In this document: piece after piece, positions 16,792-25,242 of the stretch | Layout: the number at the start of each line of letters is the position of its first letter | Numbering within the stretch: the first letter of the stretch is position 1 | Origin: Nocardioides lianchengensis | GTDB taxonomy: Bacteria; Actinomycetota; Actinomycetes; Propionibacteriales; Nocardioidaceae | Direction of reading: 5' to 3' | DNA: 64,000 nt | Assembly (NCBI RefSeq): GCF_900101465.1 | Contig: NZ_FMZM01000012.1 | Coordinates: 1-64,000 of the forward strand | Notes under the pieces: generated by a model | Told to the model about the DNA's origin: nothing | The model's input: the letters and a program-made list of their open reading frames with translations, nothing else | Database searches by the model: none | Position numbers and translations under genes: made by a program

Positions 16792-18623
16792 CAGGCCTTG
16801 CCTCCTGCCGGGGCCGCGTCCATGCCGAGCGTCTCCTTGCTCAGGCCGGACAGCTTCCCACCGCCGTTGAAGAACTTGTACTTCGCGAGGTACGACACCA
16901 GCGGCTTGGTGAACCAGAAGAGCACCGCGAGGTCGATCAGCGTGGACAGGCCGAGCGCGAAGCCGAAGCCCTTCACCACGCCGGTCGCGAAGATGTAGAG
17001 GACCGCTGCGGAGAGCAGCGACACCACGTTGGCCGCGAGTCGGGTGACCTTGGCGCGCTTCCAGCCGGTCTCGACCGCGACCCGCATCGACTTGCCCTCG
17101 CGCATCTCGTCGCGGATGCGTTCGAAGAACAGGATGAAGGAGTCGGCGGTGACACCTACCGCGATGATGAAGCCGGCGATACCGGGCAGGGTCAGCGTGA
17201 ACCCGGCCGTCTTGCTGAGCAGCAGGACCAGCGCGTAGCTCATCGCCGCGGCGACGCCGAGCGAGCCGAAGACCACCAGGCCCAGGCCGCGGTAGTAGAG
17301 CAGGCAGTAGAGCATGACCAGACCGAGACCGAAGCCGCCAGCAACGAGGCCGGCGTTGAGCTGGTCCCCGGCCAGCGACGGGCCGATGTCCTCGACCGTC
17401 ACGTCACGGTCGAAGGCGATCGGCAGGGCGCCGAAGCGGAGGCTGGTGGCCAGGCTGTCGGCCTCGCTCTCCTTGAAGTCACCGGAGATCTGCGCCTCGC
17501 CGTTCGGGATCACCCCGTCGAAGCCCAGCGCGGAGATGACCTGGCCGTCGAGCACGATCGCGAACCGCTGCTCGGTCGGCAGCAGGGCGCGAGAGACGGC
17601 CTCGAAGGCGCTCTCGCCCTTGCCGCCGATGGACAGGGTGACGACCCAGCCGGTGCCCTGCTGGGGCGTGCCGTACGACGCGTCCTTCAGGTCGGTGCCC
17701 TCGACGACGGCGGCCGACAGCAGCATCTTCTCGGCCGCGCCGGTGTCCTCGTCGACCTCGCACGAGACGATCGGGCGCTCGGGGTCGTCCACCAGGCTGA
17801 CGGGGGTGCCGTCGGTCGGGCAGGTGAAGGCGTTGTAGGCGTCGATCGAGGCCTGGTCGGGAGCGTTCTGCCAGGCGAGCAGCTCCTCGGTCTGGCCGGC
17901 CTTCGGGCCGTCGTACTCGGCGACCTGGGGGGTGGCGCTGGCCGACGCCGAGGGGTCGGCCGGTGCGGACGGGTCGGCCGTGGTCGAGCCGCTGGGGCTC
18001 TCGGCCGGCGCCGACGGCGACGCGGCGTCCGTGGGAGCGTCACTCGGCGCGGGCGTCTCGTCGGTCCGGGCGAACCCGACCGGCGGGCGGTTGGCGCCCG
18101 ACGGCGACGCGGCCGGCTCGGAGGGCGTGGCCGCAGGAGCGTCGGTGGGTGCGTCGGTCGCGGTGCCGTCTCCCGGGACCACCGTGGAGCCGTCGGGGAG
18201 GTCGAGGTTGGGATCCAGGCTCGGGTCGGTCGCCGCGCCCGTGCAGCCGCCACCGGACTCGGAGCAGGCGACCAGGCGGAACCGGAGCTGGGCCTGACGC
18301 TTGACCGTCTCCTCCAGCTGGCGGCGGTTCTCGACGTCGCCGGGGACCTCGACGACCACGAACTGTCCGCCCTGGACGGTCACGTCGGCCTCGGCGACAC
18401 CGGAGCCGTTGACCCGCTGGTCGATGATCTGGCGGGCCTCCTCCAGGTTCTCGGCGCTGGGGTTGCCGTTGGCCTGCAGGGTGATCCGGGCGCCTCCCTC
18501 GAGGTCGAGGCCCAGCGAGGGCTTCCAGGTGCCGCCCAGGGCCACGAGGCCGTAGAGGATCGCCACGCCCAGGAAGAACACCACGAGGGTGCGTCCCGGA
18601 CGGGCGGCGGTCGAGCGTGCCAT
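16791..18623 (-). CDS. secD: Protein translocase subunit SecD
   Basis: Partner of SecF, 610 residues. It has an N-terminal helix, the family motif GLDLEGGARITL, the P1 domain, and the six-helix RND core with TADSFILFFERIRDEM. About residues 122-240 form a Pro/Ala/Ser/Thr-rich insertion inside the periplasmic domain, a low-complexity spacer seen in actinobacterial SecD. The start ATG 18623 has GAGGAG seven bases upstream; it follows the yajC stop by one base. A longer in-frame start at 18683 would overlap yajC. Confidence 0.95.
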   Translation of the reverse strand: MARSTAARPGRTLVVFFLGVAILYGLVALGGTWKPSLGLDLEGGARITLQANGNPSAENLEEARQIIDQRVNGSGVAEADVTVQGGQFVVVEVPGDVENRRQLEETVKRQAQLRFRLVACSESGGGCTGAATDPSLDPNLDLPDGSTVVPGDGTATDAPTDAPAATPSEPAASPSGANRPPVGFARTDETPAPSDAPTDAASPSAPAESPSGSTTADPSAPADPSASASATPQVAEYDGPKAGQTEELLAWQNAPDQASIDAYNAFTCPTDGTPVSLVDDPERPIVSCEVDEDTGAAEKMLLSAAVVEGTDLKDASYGTPQQGTGWVVTLSIGGKGESAFEAVSRALLPTEQRFAIVLDGQVISALGFDGVIPNGEAQISGDFKESEADSLATSLRFGALPIAFDRDVTVEDIGPSLAGDQLNAGLVAGGFGLGLVMLYCLLYYRGLGLVVFGSLGVAAAMSYALVLLLSKTAGFTLTLPGIAGFIIAVGVTADSFILFFERIRDEMREGKSMRVAVETGWKRAKVTRLAANVVSLLSAAVLYIFATGVVKGFGFALGLSTLIDLAVLFWFTKPLVSYLAKYKFFNGGGKLSGLSKETLGMDAAPAGGKA

Positions 18624-18624
18624 G

Positions 18625-18912
18625 TCAGTTCTCCTCGGGCTCGTCGTCGACGAGCGGCTGCTGGATGATCGAGCCGACCGCACCGCGGGCGACCTTGATG
18701 GTCACTCCCTCGGCGATCTCGACCCGGAGGTGGTCGTCGGCGACCTCCGTGACGTGCGCGAAGACGCCCGAGGTCAGCATGACCTCGTCCCCGACCGACA
18801 ACGACGACTGCATGCCCCGAAGTTCCCGTTGGCGCTTGCTCGCCGGGCGGATGATCAACAGCCAGAACAGCAGCGCGATCGCTGCGAACGGCAGCAAGCC
18901 GGCGAACTCCAC
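18625..18912 (-). CDS. yajC: Preprotein translocase subunit YajC
   Basis: Small Sec accessory protein, 95 residues, with one N-terminal membrane helix (FAGLLPFAAIALLFWLLII) and the family pattern RPASKRQRELRGMQSSLSVGDEVMLTSG. A GTG at 18912 with GAGAGG seven bases upstream is the best start; the much longer open frame overlaps ruvB. It begins the yajC-secD-secF-apt unit, 136 bases after ruvB. Confidence 0.9.
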   Translation of the reverse strand: MEFAGLLPFAAIALLFWLLIIRPASKRQRELRGMQSSLSVGDEVMLTSGVFAHVTEVADDHLRVEIAEGVTIKVARGAVGSIIQQPLVDDEPEEN

Positions 18913-19048
18913 GGAAAAGCCTCTCGAGCGATGACGGGTGGGTCTCCCAGCCACGAAGACAGCGGGCGGGCCGACCGACGCGCAAGCATAACGGTGGGTA
19001 CCGGTGACGATCGCATCACGGTCGATCTGTCCGACCGGCGGGGGTGGC

Positions 19049-20122
19049 TCAGTCCTCGAAGAGGGTGCCGTCGACCGTCGGCAGCGCGGGCGGCGCGAGT
19101 CCGAGGTGCGCCCAGGCCGCCGGTGTGGCGATGCGTCCGCGCGGGGTGCGGGCCAGGAAGCCGAGCCGGACCAGGAAGGGCTCGGCGACCTCCTCGACGG
19201 TCTCGCGCTCCTCCCCCACGGCCACGGCCAGGGTGGAGACACCGACCGGCCCGCCCCCGAAGCGCCGACAGAGTACGTCGATGACCGCCCGGTCCAGGCG
19301 GTCGAGCCCGAGCTGGTCGACCTCGTAGAGGTCGAGCGCGGCCTCGGCGACCCCCAGCGTGACGACGCCGTCGGCCCGGACCTGGGCGTAGTCGCGGACC
19401 CGGCGCAGCAGCCGGTTGGCGATGCGCGGGGTGCCGCGGGACCGGCTGGCGATCTCGGCCGCGCCCTCGGCACGCAGCTCGACGCCGAGCAGGCCGGCGG
19501 AGCGGTGCACGATCAGGTCGAGCTCGTGCGGCTCGTAGAACTCCAGGTGGCCGGTGAAACCGAACCGGTCGCGCAGCGGGCCCGGCAGCAGGCCGGCTCG
19601 GGTGGTCGCGCCGACGAGGGTGAAGGGCGGGATCTCCAGCGGGATGGCGGTGGCCCCCGGGCCCTTGCCGATGACGACGTCGACCCGGAAGTCCTCCATC
19701 GCCATGTAGAGCATCTCCTCGGCGGGCCGCGACATCCGGTGGATCTCGTCGACGAAGAGGACGTCGCCCTCGTTCATGCCGGACAGGATCGCGGCCAGGT
19801 CGCCCGCGTGGGTGATCGCCGGGCCACTGGTGAGCCGCAGCGGGGTCGCCATCTCGGCGGCGATGATCATCGCCAGGGTCGTCTTGCCGAGTCCGGGAGG
19901 GCCGGACAGCAGCACGTGGTCGGGGGCGCGTCCGCGCTGGCGAGCGGCCTCCAGCACCAGTCCGAGCTGGGCGCGGACCCGCGCCTGCCCGACCACCTCG
20001 TCGAGGGTCTTGGGGCGCAGGGCGGCCTCGACCGCCCGCTCGTCGCCCTCGGCCTCCGCGGCGGTCAGCGAGCGCAGGTGACCGCTCTCGGCCGCCTCCA
20101 GCTCGTCCTCGTGGAACGGCAT
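19049..20122 (-). CDS. ruvB: Holliday junction branch-migration ATPase RuvB
   Basis: AAA+ motor of the RuvAB complex, 357 residues. Walker A is GPPGLGKTTLA, Walker B VLFVDEIHRM, sensor 1 GATTRAG, and the C-terminal winged-helix DNA-binding region ends with the usual PRGRIATPAAWAHLG. The start ATG 20122 lies three bases after the ruvA stop. It hydrolyses ATP to move Holliday junctions held by RuvA. Confidence 0.97.
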   Translation of the reverse strand: MPFHEDELEAAESGHLRSLTAAEAEGDERAVEAALRPKTLDEVVGQARVRAQLGLVLEAARQRGRAPDHVLLSGPPGLGKTTLAMIIAAEMATPLRLTSGPAITHAGDLAAILSGMNEGDVLFVDEIHRMSRPAEEMLYMAMEDFRVDVVIGKGPGATAIPLEIPPFTLVGATTRAGLLPGPLRDRFGFTGHLEFYEPHELDLIVHRSAGLLGVELRAEGAAEIASRSRGTPRIANRLLRRVRDYAQVRADGVVTLGVAEAALDLYEVDQLGLDRLDRAVIDVLCRRFGGGPVGVSTLAVAVGEERETVEEVAEPFLVRLGFLARTPRGRIATPAAWAHLGLAPPALPTVDGTLFED

Positions 20123-20125
20123 CGG

Positions 20126-20722
20126 CTACGCCCTGCTCAGGGTGCGCAGCGCCGCGCGCAGCAGCGCCGCGACGTCGGGGACGTCGCCGGCCTCGCCCGC
20201 CACCGCGTCGACCGCCTTGTCGGCGTCCTTCGCCGACCAGCCCAGGCCCACCAGTCCCTGCTGGACCTGGTCGCGCCAGGGCTCGGCCGAGACGGGACGC
20301 GGCCCGGCGGCCCCGGAGGTCGGGGCGCCGATCCGGTCCTTGAGCTCCAGGATGATCCGCTGGGCGCCCTTCTGACCGATGCCGGGCACCTTGGTCAGGG
20401 TCTTGACGTCGTCGGAGGCGATCGCCCGGCGCAGGTCGTCGGGGCTCAGCACCGCGACCATCGCCTGAGCGACCTTGGGCCCGACCCCGGACGCGGTCTG
20501 CACCAGTTCGAAGGTCTGCTTCTCGTCGTCGTCGACGAAGCCGAACAGGGTCAGCGAGTCCTCGCGCACCACCATCGACGTGGCCAGCGTGGCCTTCGAG
20601 CCGGTGCGCAGCGTGGCCAGGGTGCCCGGGGTGCACATCAGCTCCAGGCCGACTCCCCCGACCTCCAGCACGGCGCTGGACAGGGTCAGCGCGGCGACCT
20701 CGCCACGGACGAACGCGATCAC
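20126..20722 (-). CDS. ruvA: Holliday junction DNA-binding protein RuvA
   Basis: Tetrameric junction-binding subunit, 198 residues: N-terminal OB fold (MIAFVRGEVAAL), two helix-hairpin-helix motifs (ASGVGPKVAQAMV and VPGIGQKGAQRII), a flexible linker, and the small C-terminal RuvB-contacting domain (VGLGWSAKDADKAVDAV). The ATG overlaps the ruvC stop in an ATGA arrangement. Confidence 0.96.
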   Translation of the reverse strand: MIAFVRGEVAALTLSSAVLEVGGVGLELMCTPGTLATLRTGSKATLATSMVVREDSLTLFGFVDDDEKQTFELVQTASGVGPKVAQAMVAVLSPDDLRRAIASDDVKTLTKVPGIGQKGAQRIILELKDRIGAPTSGAAGPRPVSAEPWRDQVQQGLVGLGWSAKDADKAVDAVAGEAGDVPDVAALLRAALRTLSRA

Positions 20723-21240
20723 GGACGACTCCTCGCTGCGGCGACCGCCGCGTCGATGCGGGCCTGGGCGCCGCCGCGCCAGATGTGGGTGATGGCCAGG
20801 GCCAGGGCGTCGGCGGCGTCCGCCGGCTTGGGAGGGGCGTCGAGCCGCAGGATGCGGGTCACCATGGCCCCGACCTGCTGCTTGTTCGCGCGTCCGTTGC
20901 CGGAGACGGCGGCCTTGACCTCGGACGGCGTGTGCAGTGCGATCGGAAGCCCTCGCCGGGCCGCGCAGACCATGGCGATGCCGCTGGCCTGGGCGGTGCC
21001 CATGACGGTGCTGACGTCGGACCGGGCGAAGACCCGCTCCACGGCCACGGCGTCCGGGGCGAACTCGTCGAGCCAGGCGTCGACGCCCTTCTCGATCGTC
21101 ACCAGCCGGTGGGCCACCGGCACCTCGGCGGAGGTGCGGAGCACGTTGACGTCGACCAGCGTGAGCGGTCGGCCGACCGAGCCGTCGACCACGCCCATGC
21201 CGCAGCGGGTCAGGCCGGGGTCGATCCCGAGCACGCGCAT
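20719..21240 (-). CDS. ruvC: Crossover junction endodeoxyribonuclease RuvC
   Basis: Holliday-junction resolvase, 173 residues. The metal-binding acidic residues are in place: Asp7 in MRVLGIDPGLTRCG, Glu in AVAVERVFA, and the C-terminal aspartates in PPKPADAADALALAI. GGAAGG stands about seven bases before ATG 21240. A LexA-type palindrome lies 16 bases upstream, so the ruvCAB genes are probably part of the SOS regulon. Confidence 0.96.
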   Translation of the reverse strand: MRVLGIDPGLTRCGMGVVDGSVGRPLTLVDVNVLRTSAEVPVAHRLVTIEKGVDAWLDEFAPDAVAVERVFARSDVSTVMGTAQASGIAMVCAARRGLPIALHTPSEVKAAVSGNGRANKQQVGAMVTRILRLDAPPKPADAADALALAITHIWRGGAQARIDAAVAAARSRP

Positions 21241-21255
21241 GTCGTCGCCTTCCGT

Positions 21256-21282
21256 CCGAACAGGTGTTCGGAGGTCACGCTA
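21256..21282 (-). promoter_or_regulatory. SOS (LexA) box and -10 element of ruvCAB
   Basis: The palindrome CCGAAC-AGGT-GTTCGG (21256-21271) matches 14 of 16 positions of the actinobacterial LexA box TCGAAC-N4-GTTCGA, counting the spacer as free. A possible -10 (TAGCGT, minus strand, 21277-21282) is just upstream, so LexA bound here would cover the transcription start. Confidence 0.75.
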
Positions 21283-21329
21283 TCCCGCACCTGCCGGGTC
21301 GCCCCGGCCGACACGCGGGCACCGGGCGA

Positions 21330-21366
21330 GGTCTCGACGCGTCGGTCGCGTCCTCGCTACGCGTCG
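21330..21366. repeat. Fragment of the intergenic GTCTCGA-type repeat
   Basis: GAGGTCTCGACGCGTCGG followed by CGCGTCCTCGCTACGCG resembles one arm of the repeat units at 12217-12594. It overlaps the yebC stop codon. Confidence 0.45.
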
Positions 21367-22136
21367 ATGGACTCGAGGACCTCGTCGGAGATGTCGGCGT
21401 TGCTGAAGACGTTCTGGACGTCGTCGAGGTCGTCGACGGCGTCGACCAGGCGGAACACCTTGCCGGCGACCTCCGGCTCGGCGACCGGGATGTCCATGGT
21501 GGCGACGAAGAGGATGTCGGCGGAGTCGTAGTCGATCCCCGCGGCCTGCAGGGCGGTGCGGACGGCGACCAGGTCGCCGGGCTCCGACTGGACCTCGAAG
21601 CTCTCGCCCAGGTCGCTGACGTCCTCGGCACCGGCGTCGAGGGTCGCCTCCAGCACGTCGTCCTCGGAGATCTCGACCGCCGCGCCCCCGCGCTCCTGGC
21701 TCTTGCCGACGACGACGACGCCCTTGCGGGTGAACAGCCGCGAGACCGACCCGGGGTCGGCCATGGTGCCGCCGTTGCGGGTCACCGCGGTGCGGACCTC
21801 CATCGCGGCGCGGTTGCGGTTGTCGGTGAGGCACTCGACGAGCAGCGCGACGCCCTGCGGGCCGTAGACCTCGTACATGATCGTCTCGTAGTCGACGCCG
21901 CCGCCATCGAGCCCACCGCCGCGCTTGACCGCGGAGTCGATGTTCTTGTTGGGCACCGACTGCTTCTTGGCCTTCTGGACCGCGTCATAGAGCGTCGGGT
22001 TGCCGGAGAGGTCGGGGCCGCCCATCTTCGCCGCGATCTCGATGTTCTTGATCAGCTTGGCGAACAGCTTGCCGCGCTTGGCGTCGATCGCGGCCTTCTT
22101 GTGCTTCGTGGTCGCCCACTTGGAGTGGCCAGACAT
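21357..22136 (-). CDS. yebC: YebC/PmpR (TACO1-like) family protein
   Basis: Conserved protein of 259 residues, beginning MSGHSKWATTKHKKAAIDAKRGK, the family hallmark, and containing the NKNIDSAVKRG and YEVYGPQGVALLVECLTDNRNR segments. Family members were long called transcription regulators and are now linked to relief of ribosome stalling. RBS GAAGAGGGA precedes ATG 22136. Next to ruvC, as in most bacteria. Its first 152 bases are also read in another frame by the upstream acyltransferase ORF. Confidence 0.94.
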   Translation of the reverse strand: MSGHSKWATTKHKKAAIDAKRGKLFAKLIKNIEIAAKMGGPDLSGNPTLYDAVQKAKKQSVPNKNIDSAVKRGGGLDGGGVDYETIMYEVYGPQGVALLVECLTDNRNRAAMEVRTAVTRNGGTMADPGSVSRLFTRKGVVVVGKSQERGGAAVEISEDDVLEATLDAGAEDVSDLGESFEVQSEPGDLVAVRTALQAAGIDYDSADILFVATMDIPVAEPEVAGKVFRLVDAVDDLDDVQNVFSNADISDEVLESIDA

Positions 22137-23007
22137 GCGTCCCTCTTCTACTCGCCCGGGCAGGCGCCCGTGTCGTCTGCGGTCCGAGGATCGATCCTAC
22201 CCGTGGCCGGACGAAGAGCGCCGCGACCACCGGGTGGCCGCGCAGGCGGACCAACACCCCCGCCACCCCCAGCGGTACGACGACCGCCACGAGCAGCACC
22301 CCCGGAGCGGTCCCGAGCCCGAGCCCGACGGCCAGGTCCACGGCCGCCTGCATGACCAGCAGGTGGGTGGCGTAGTAGACGACCGACTCGCGGCCCACGG
22401 CCGCCAGCGGCCCCCAGCGGATGCGGTCGGCGAGCCGCCCGAGGACCGGCGGCAGCCGCGGGCCGACCTCCCGGGCGAGCGCGTCGCCGACCAGGAACCA
22501 GCCGAGCAGCACCACGAACTTGTGCGCCGACGCGTCGACGAGCTGCTCCCCCGCCACCACCAGCAGCGGCCCGGCCAGGGTGCGGGCCGGCGGCGGCAGC
22601 AGCATGCCCACCACGTGGAAGCAGAAGAGGTAGGCCAGGAACCATAGGTAGGTCTGCGGATCGTGGAGCAGCTGAGGCAGCAGCTCCCACGGCAGCGGCC
22701 GACCGTCGCGGTGCGCGTAGGCCAGGGCGCCGGCGACGTCGAGCGAGGCCCACACGACGTACGGCCAGAGGATCGTGTCGACCTTGCCGCGCAGGTGCCG
22801 ACGCCGACCCTTGGCCAGCGACCGGGGCAGCAGCAGACCGGAGAGGAGCACGAGCAACGGCATCCGGACCGGGCCGACCAGCTCGTCGACCGCACGCAGG
22901 GGACCGGCCTCGAGGCCGAGGGCCCCGGCCGTCGCGAGGTCGGCGTGCATGAGCACGACCGCGAGGACGGCGAGCCCTCGCAGCCCGTCCATCCACCCGT
23001 GGCGCAC
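21985..23007 (-). CDS. Membrane acyltransferase (acyltransferase family 3), 3' end uncertain
   Basis: A multi-helix membrane protein that opens with WMDGLRGLAVLAVVLMHADL, the start pattern of acyltransferase-3 enzymes that O-acylate surface sugars or lipids. About nine helices are predicted up to roughly residue 270 (VVPLGVAGVLV). There is no in-frame stop before 21985, so the ORF runs 152 bases into yebC in another frame; the last 70 residues are arginine-rich and unlike a membrane protein. Either the overlap is real or a frame error hides an earlier stop: a TAG lies near 22198 in the next frame. The start is GTG 23007 or ATG 22992. It interrupts the usual pdxT-yebC adjacency. Confidence 0.7.
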   Translation of the reverse strand: MRHGWMDGLRGLAVLAVVLMHADLATAGALGLEAGPLRAVDELVGPVRMPLLVLLSGLLLPRSLAKGRRRHLRGKVDTILWPYVVWASLDVAGALAYAHRDGRPLPWELLPQLLHDPQTYLWFLAYLFCFHVVGMLLPPPARTLAGPLLVVAGEQLVDASAHKFVVLLGWFLVGDALAREVGPRLPPVLGRLADRIRWGPLAAVGRESVVYYATHLLVMQAAVDLAVGLGLGTAPGVLLVAVVVPLGVAGVLVRLRGHPVVAALFVRPRVGSILGPQTTRAPARASRRGTHVWPLQVGDHEAQEGRDRRQARQAVRQADQEHRDRGEDGRPRPLRQPDAL

Positions 23008-23043
23008 ACCGGGACGCTGACGCGTCCGGGTGTACGACGGGGC

Positions 23044-23622
23044 TCAGCCGCGGACCAGCTCGGTGAACATCCGGTGGAGTCGCACGTCGGAGCCCACCTC
23101 GGGATGGAACGAGGTCGCCAGCAGCGGGCCCTGGCGGACCGCGACCGGGTGGCCCGCGGCGCTCGCCAGCACCTCGACCTCCGGGCCGACCTGCTCGACC
23201 CACGGCGCCCGGATGAAGACGCCGTGCACCGGACTGTCGAGGCCCGCGACGTCGAGCGACCCCTCGAAGGAGTCGACCTGTCGGCCGAAGGCGTTGCGCC
23301 GCACGGTGATGTCGAGCCCGCCCACGGTCTCCTGGCCGGCGGCGCCGTCCAGGACCCGGTCGGCCAGCATGATCATCCCGGCGCAGGTGCCGAAGACCGG
23401 CAGCCCGGCGGCCACCCGCTTGCGGAGCGGGTCGAGCAGCTCGAAGATCCGGGCCAGCTTGGCCATCGTGGTCGACTCCCCGCCGGGGATGATCAGCCCG
23501 TCGCAGGCGTCCAGCTCGCCCGGCCGTCGTACGGCGACCGCCTGCACGTCGAGGGAGCCGAGGGCGGCGAGGTGCTCGCGGACGTCGCCCTGGAGGGCCA
23601 GCACGCCGACGGTGGGGGTCAT
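23044..23622 (-). CDS. pdxT: Pyridoxal 5'-phosphate synthase glutaminase subunit PdxT
   Basis: Glutaminase of the PLP synthase complex, 192 residues, class I amidotransferase fold. It has the oxyanion strand GLIIPGGESTTM, the catalytic cysteine in FGTCAGMIML, and the His-Glu pair in TSFHPEVGSD. It passes ammonia to PdxS. The start ATG 23622 has TAGACT (minus strand, 23629-23634) six bases upstream, so the mRNA is probably leaderless and the gene has its own promoter. This fits its separation from pdxS by a 2.3-kb cassette. Confidence 0.96.
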   Translation of the reverse strand: MTPTVGVLALQGDVREHLAALGSLDVQAVAVRRPGELDACDGLIIPGGESTTMAKLARIFELLDPLRKRVAAGLPVFGTCAGMIMLADRVLDGAAGQETVGGLDITVRRNAFGRQVDSFEGSLDVAGLDSPVHGVFIRAPWVEQVGPEVEVLASAAGHPVAVRQGPLLATSFHPEVGSDVRLHRMFTELVRG

Positions 23623-23650
23623 CGCGCCAGTCTAGGAACGGCCGACGCGC

Positions 23651-24088
23651 TCAGGAGCACAGACCCACCAGGCCGGCGACGGCGGAGTAGTTGCGGACGT
23701 TCGAGGGTCCGGAGATCCAGGTGGTGGCGCCCCCGCCGTACGGGACCTTGGCGCGCACGCGAGCGGTGCCGCTGGTGATGAGGGCACCCGACGTGGCGGC
23801 GAAGCTGGTGCCGGTCGTGTCGTAGCTGGCGCTCGCCGTGCCGGTCGAGTCGATGAACGTGACGGTGTAGCCGGTCGCACCCGCCACCGCCGGCCAGTTG
23901 AACTGCACGGAGCCCAGCGAGAGACCGCCGCAGGCGAGGACCGGGGCGGGCACCGTGGCGGCGGTGATCGTGGTTCCCGTGACCGTGGCGGTGTCGGTCC
24001 AGTCGGCCACGGCCGGCGCGGCCACCAGGCAGAGGGCTCCGAGGAGCACTCCCCCGGCGACCAGGCCCAGGCGCGGCCGCGCCGTCAC
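23651..24088 (-). CDS. Secreted protein with alternate (SipW-type) signal, fibronectin-like body
   Basis: A 145-residue exported protein. The N-terminus (LGLVAGGVLLGALCLVAAPAVADWTDTATVTG) has a hydrophobic core followed by W-T-D-x-A-T-V-T-G, the pattern seen after the cleavage region of TasA/camelysin-like SipW substrates. The remainder has a fibronectin-III-like strand (WPAVAGATGYTVTF) and paired cysteines (ACGG, GLCS). Its start overlaps the end of the upstream cassette gene by four bases (24085-24088). It is the last gene of the four-gene SipW cassette. Role unknown; a surface or fibre-associated protein is a reasonable guess. Confidence 0.72.
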   Translation of the reverse strand: MTARPRLGLVAGGVLLGALCLVAAPAVADWTDTATVTGTTITAATVPAPVLACGGLSLGSVQFNWPAVAGATGYTVTFIDSTGTASASYDTTGTSFAATSGALITSGTARVRAKVPYGGGATTWISGPSNVRNYSAVAGLVGLCS

Positions 24089-24714
24089 GACAGATCCGAG
24101 CTGCCCGTGAAGGACAGCGTCACGGCGGTGGTGCCGCCCTGCAGCGAGGAGGCGGCGTTGGTCGGCAACGTGACCTGCACGCAGACCTTCCAGGTGCTGC
24201 CCGCGGTCAGGGTCCGCGCCGGCAGCAGCGCCGCGTTAAGCGCGGTGCCGGAGCCGGCGATCGCCGTACCGGAGCAGGTGGCGGACGAGCCGCTGCCCGT
24301 GACGGCGGTGTCGGCGGTGGCCTTGACCTGAAGGGCGCCGGCCAGGTTCTTGGTGTCCGGGTTGGTGGCCGTCGAAGCGCCGGTGAAGCGCACCGGCGCC
24401 GTGCCGGAGTTGCCGATGGTGAGCACGGCGGCGGAGGTGTTGCCCGGCACCATCGCGCCCAGATTGAGCGCGGCGTAGCCGGTCACCTGGTCGACGGTGT
24501 TGACCTTCAGGTCGATCGTGCCGGCGGTGAGGCTGGCGCCGGTCACGGTCGCCTCGTCGGTCCAGTACGCCCAGGTGCCAGTGGTCGCGACGCCGCCCAG
24601 CAGGACCAGGCCGACCGCGGCCCGGAACCGACCGGTGCGCCAGAGGGCGCGCCGGGCAGGACGAGCGGCGCGGCGTCCGCCTCGGGGCTCAGCGCGGTGC
24701 TGCGACATGCGCAC
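24085..24714 (-). CDS. TasA/camelysin-like SipW-dependent exported protein
   Basis: A 209-residue protein with a basic N-terminal region, a hydrophobic stretch and the SipW-type motif GTWAYWTDEATVTGASLTAGTIDLKV split over two strands. The rest is Ser/Thr/Ala-rich beta protein with one cysteine pair (ATCSG, WKVCV). Bacillus TasA-like proteins with this signal are exported and cleaved by SipW and form extracellular fibres. The start is GTG 24714 or ATG 24708; either overlaps the end of the signal-peptidase gene on the same strand, suggesting coupling. Confidence 0.78.
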   Translation of the reverse strand: MRMSQHRAEPRGGRRAARPARRALWRTGRFRAAVGLVLLGGVATTGTWAYWTDEATVTGASLTAGTIDLKVNTVDQVTGYAALNLGAMVPGNTSAAVLTIGNSGTAPVRFTGASTATNPDTKNLAGALQVKATADTAVTGSGSSATCSGTAIAGSGTALNAALLPARTLTAGSTWKVCVQVTLPTNAASSLQGGTTAVTLSFTGSSDLS

Positions 24715-25237
24715 CCCCGGACCGGCGCGGACGCCGACGCGCGTGCCGGGACTCCCCGATCAGCCGCACCGCGGCGTAGCCGAGCAGCGCGATCCCCACC
24801 AGCGGCACCAGCATCCGGCGGAGGTCCTGGCCGACCAGGGTGCCGAGCCGGCCGACGTAGGGGACGGCGTACCAGCGCTCGCCGCGGATCTGCTCGGCCC
24901 GGACGGGCAGCGCATCGGCGACGTCGTTGGCGTCGCCCTGGGTGCGGAAGACCGGCTTGCCGGCGCCGTCGACGCCGATGCCGATCACCCGGTGGGTGAC
25001 GACGGCGGCCTCGCCGGACTCCAGCTGGTAGGTCACGACCGAGCCGATCGTGATGTCCTCCGGGTCCACCGGCCGCGTCACGACGAGCGTGCCGGGAGGC
25101 ATGTGAGGCTGCATCGACCCGGTGAGGATCGTGTACGGCGTCGCGCCGGCCACCCGGGGGATGACGACCGCCACGGTCAGCACGGCGAGGCCGGCGAGGA
25201 ACACCACCCAGGAGGCGGCGCGGAGGACCCGGATCAT
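24689..25237 (-). CDS. sipW: Signal peptidase I, SipW-like (S26B type)
   Basis: A 182-residue membrane peptidase. The catalytic serine is in TILTGSMQPHMPPGTLVV. The general base position shows histidine (AVVTHRVIGIG) instead of lysine, which marks the SipW/archaeal/ER type. It has an N-terminal helix (WVVFLAGLAVLTVAVVIP) and a C-terminal helix (MLVPLVGIALLGYAAVRL). It sits between genes for proteins with the matching alternate signal, which are therefore its likely substrates. Confidence 0.88.
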   Translation of the reverse strand: MIRVLRAASWVVFLAGLAVLTVAVVIPRVAGATPYTILTGSMQPHMPPGTLVVTRPVDPEDITIGSVVTYQLESGEAAVVTHRVIGIGVDGAGKPVFRTQGDANDVADALPVRAEQIRGERWYAVPYVGRLGTLVGQDLRRMLVPLVGIALLGYAAVRLIGESRHARRRPRRSGGAHVAAPR

Positions 25238-25242
25238 CGCGA

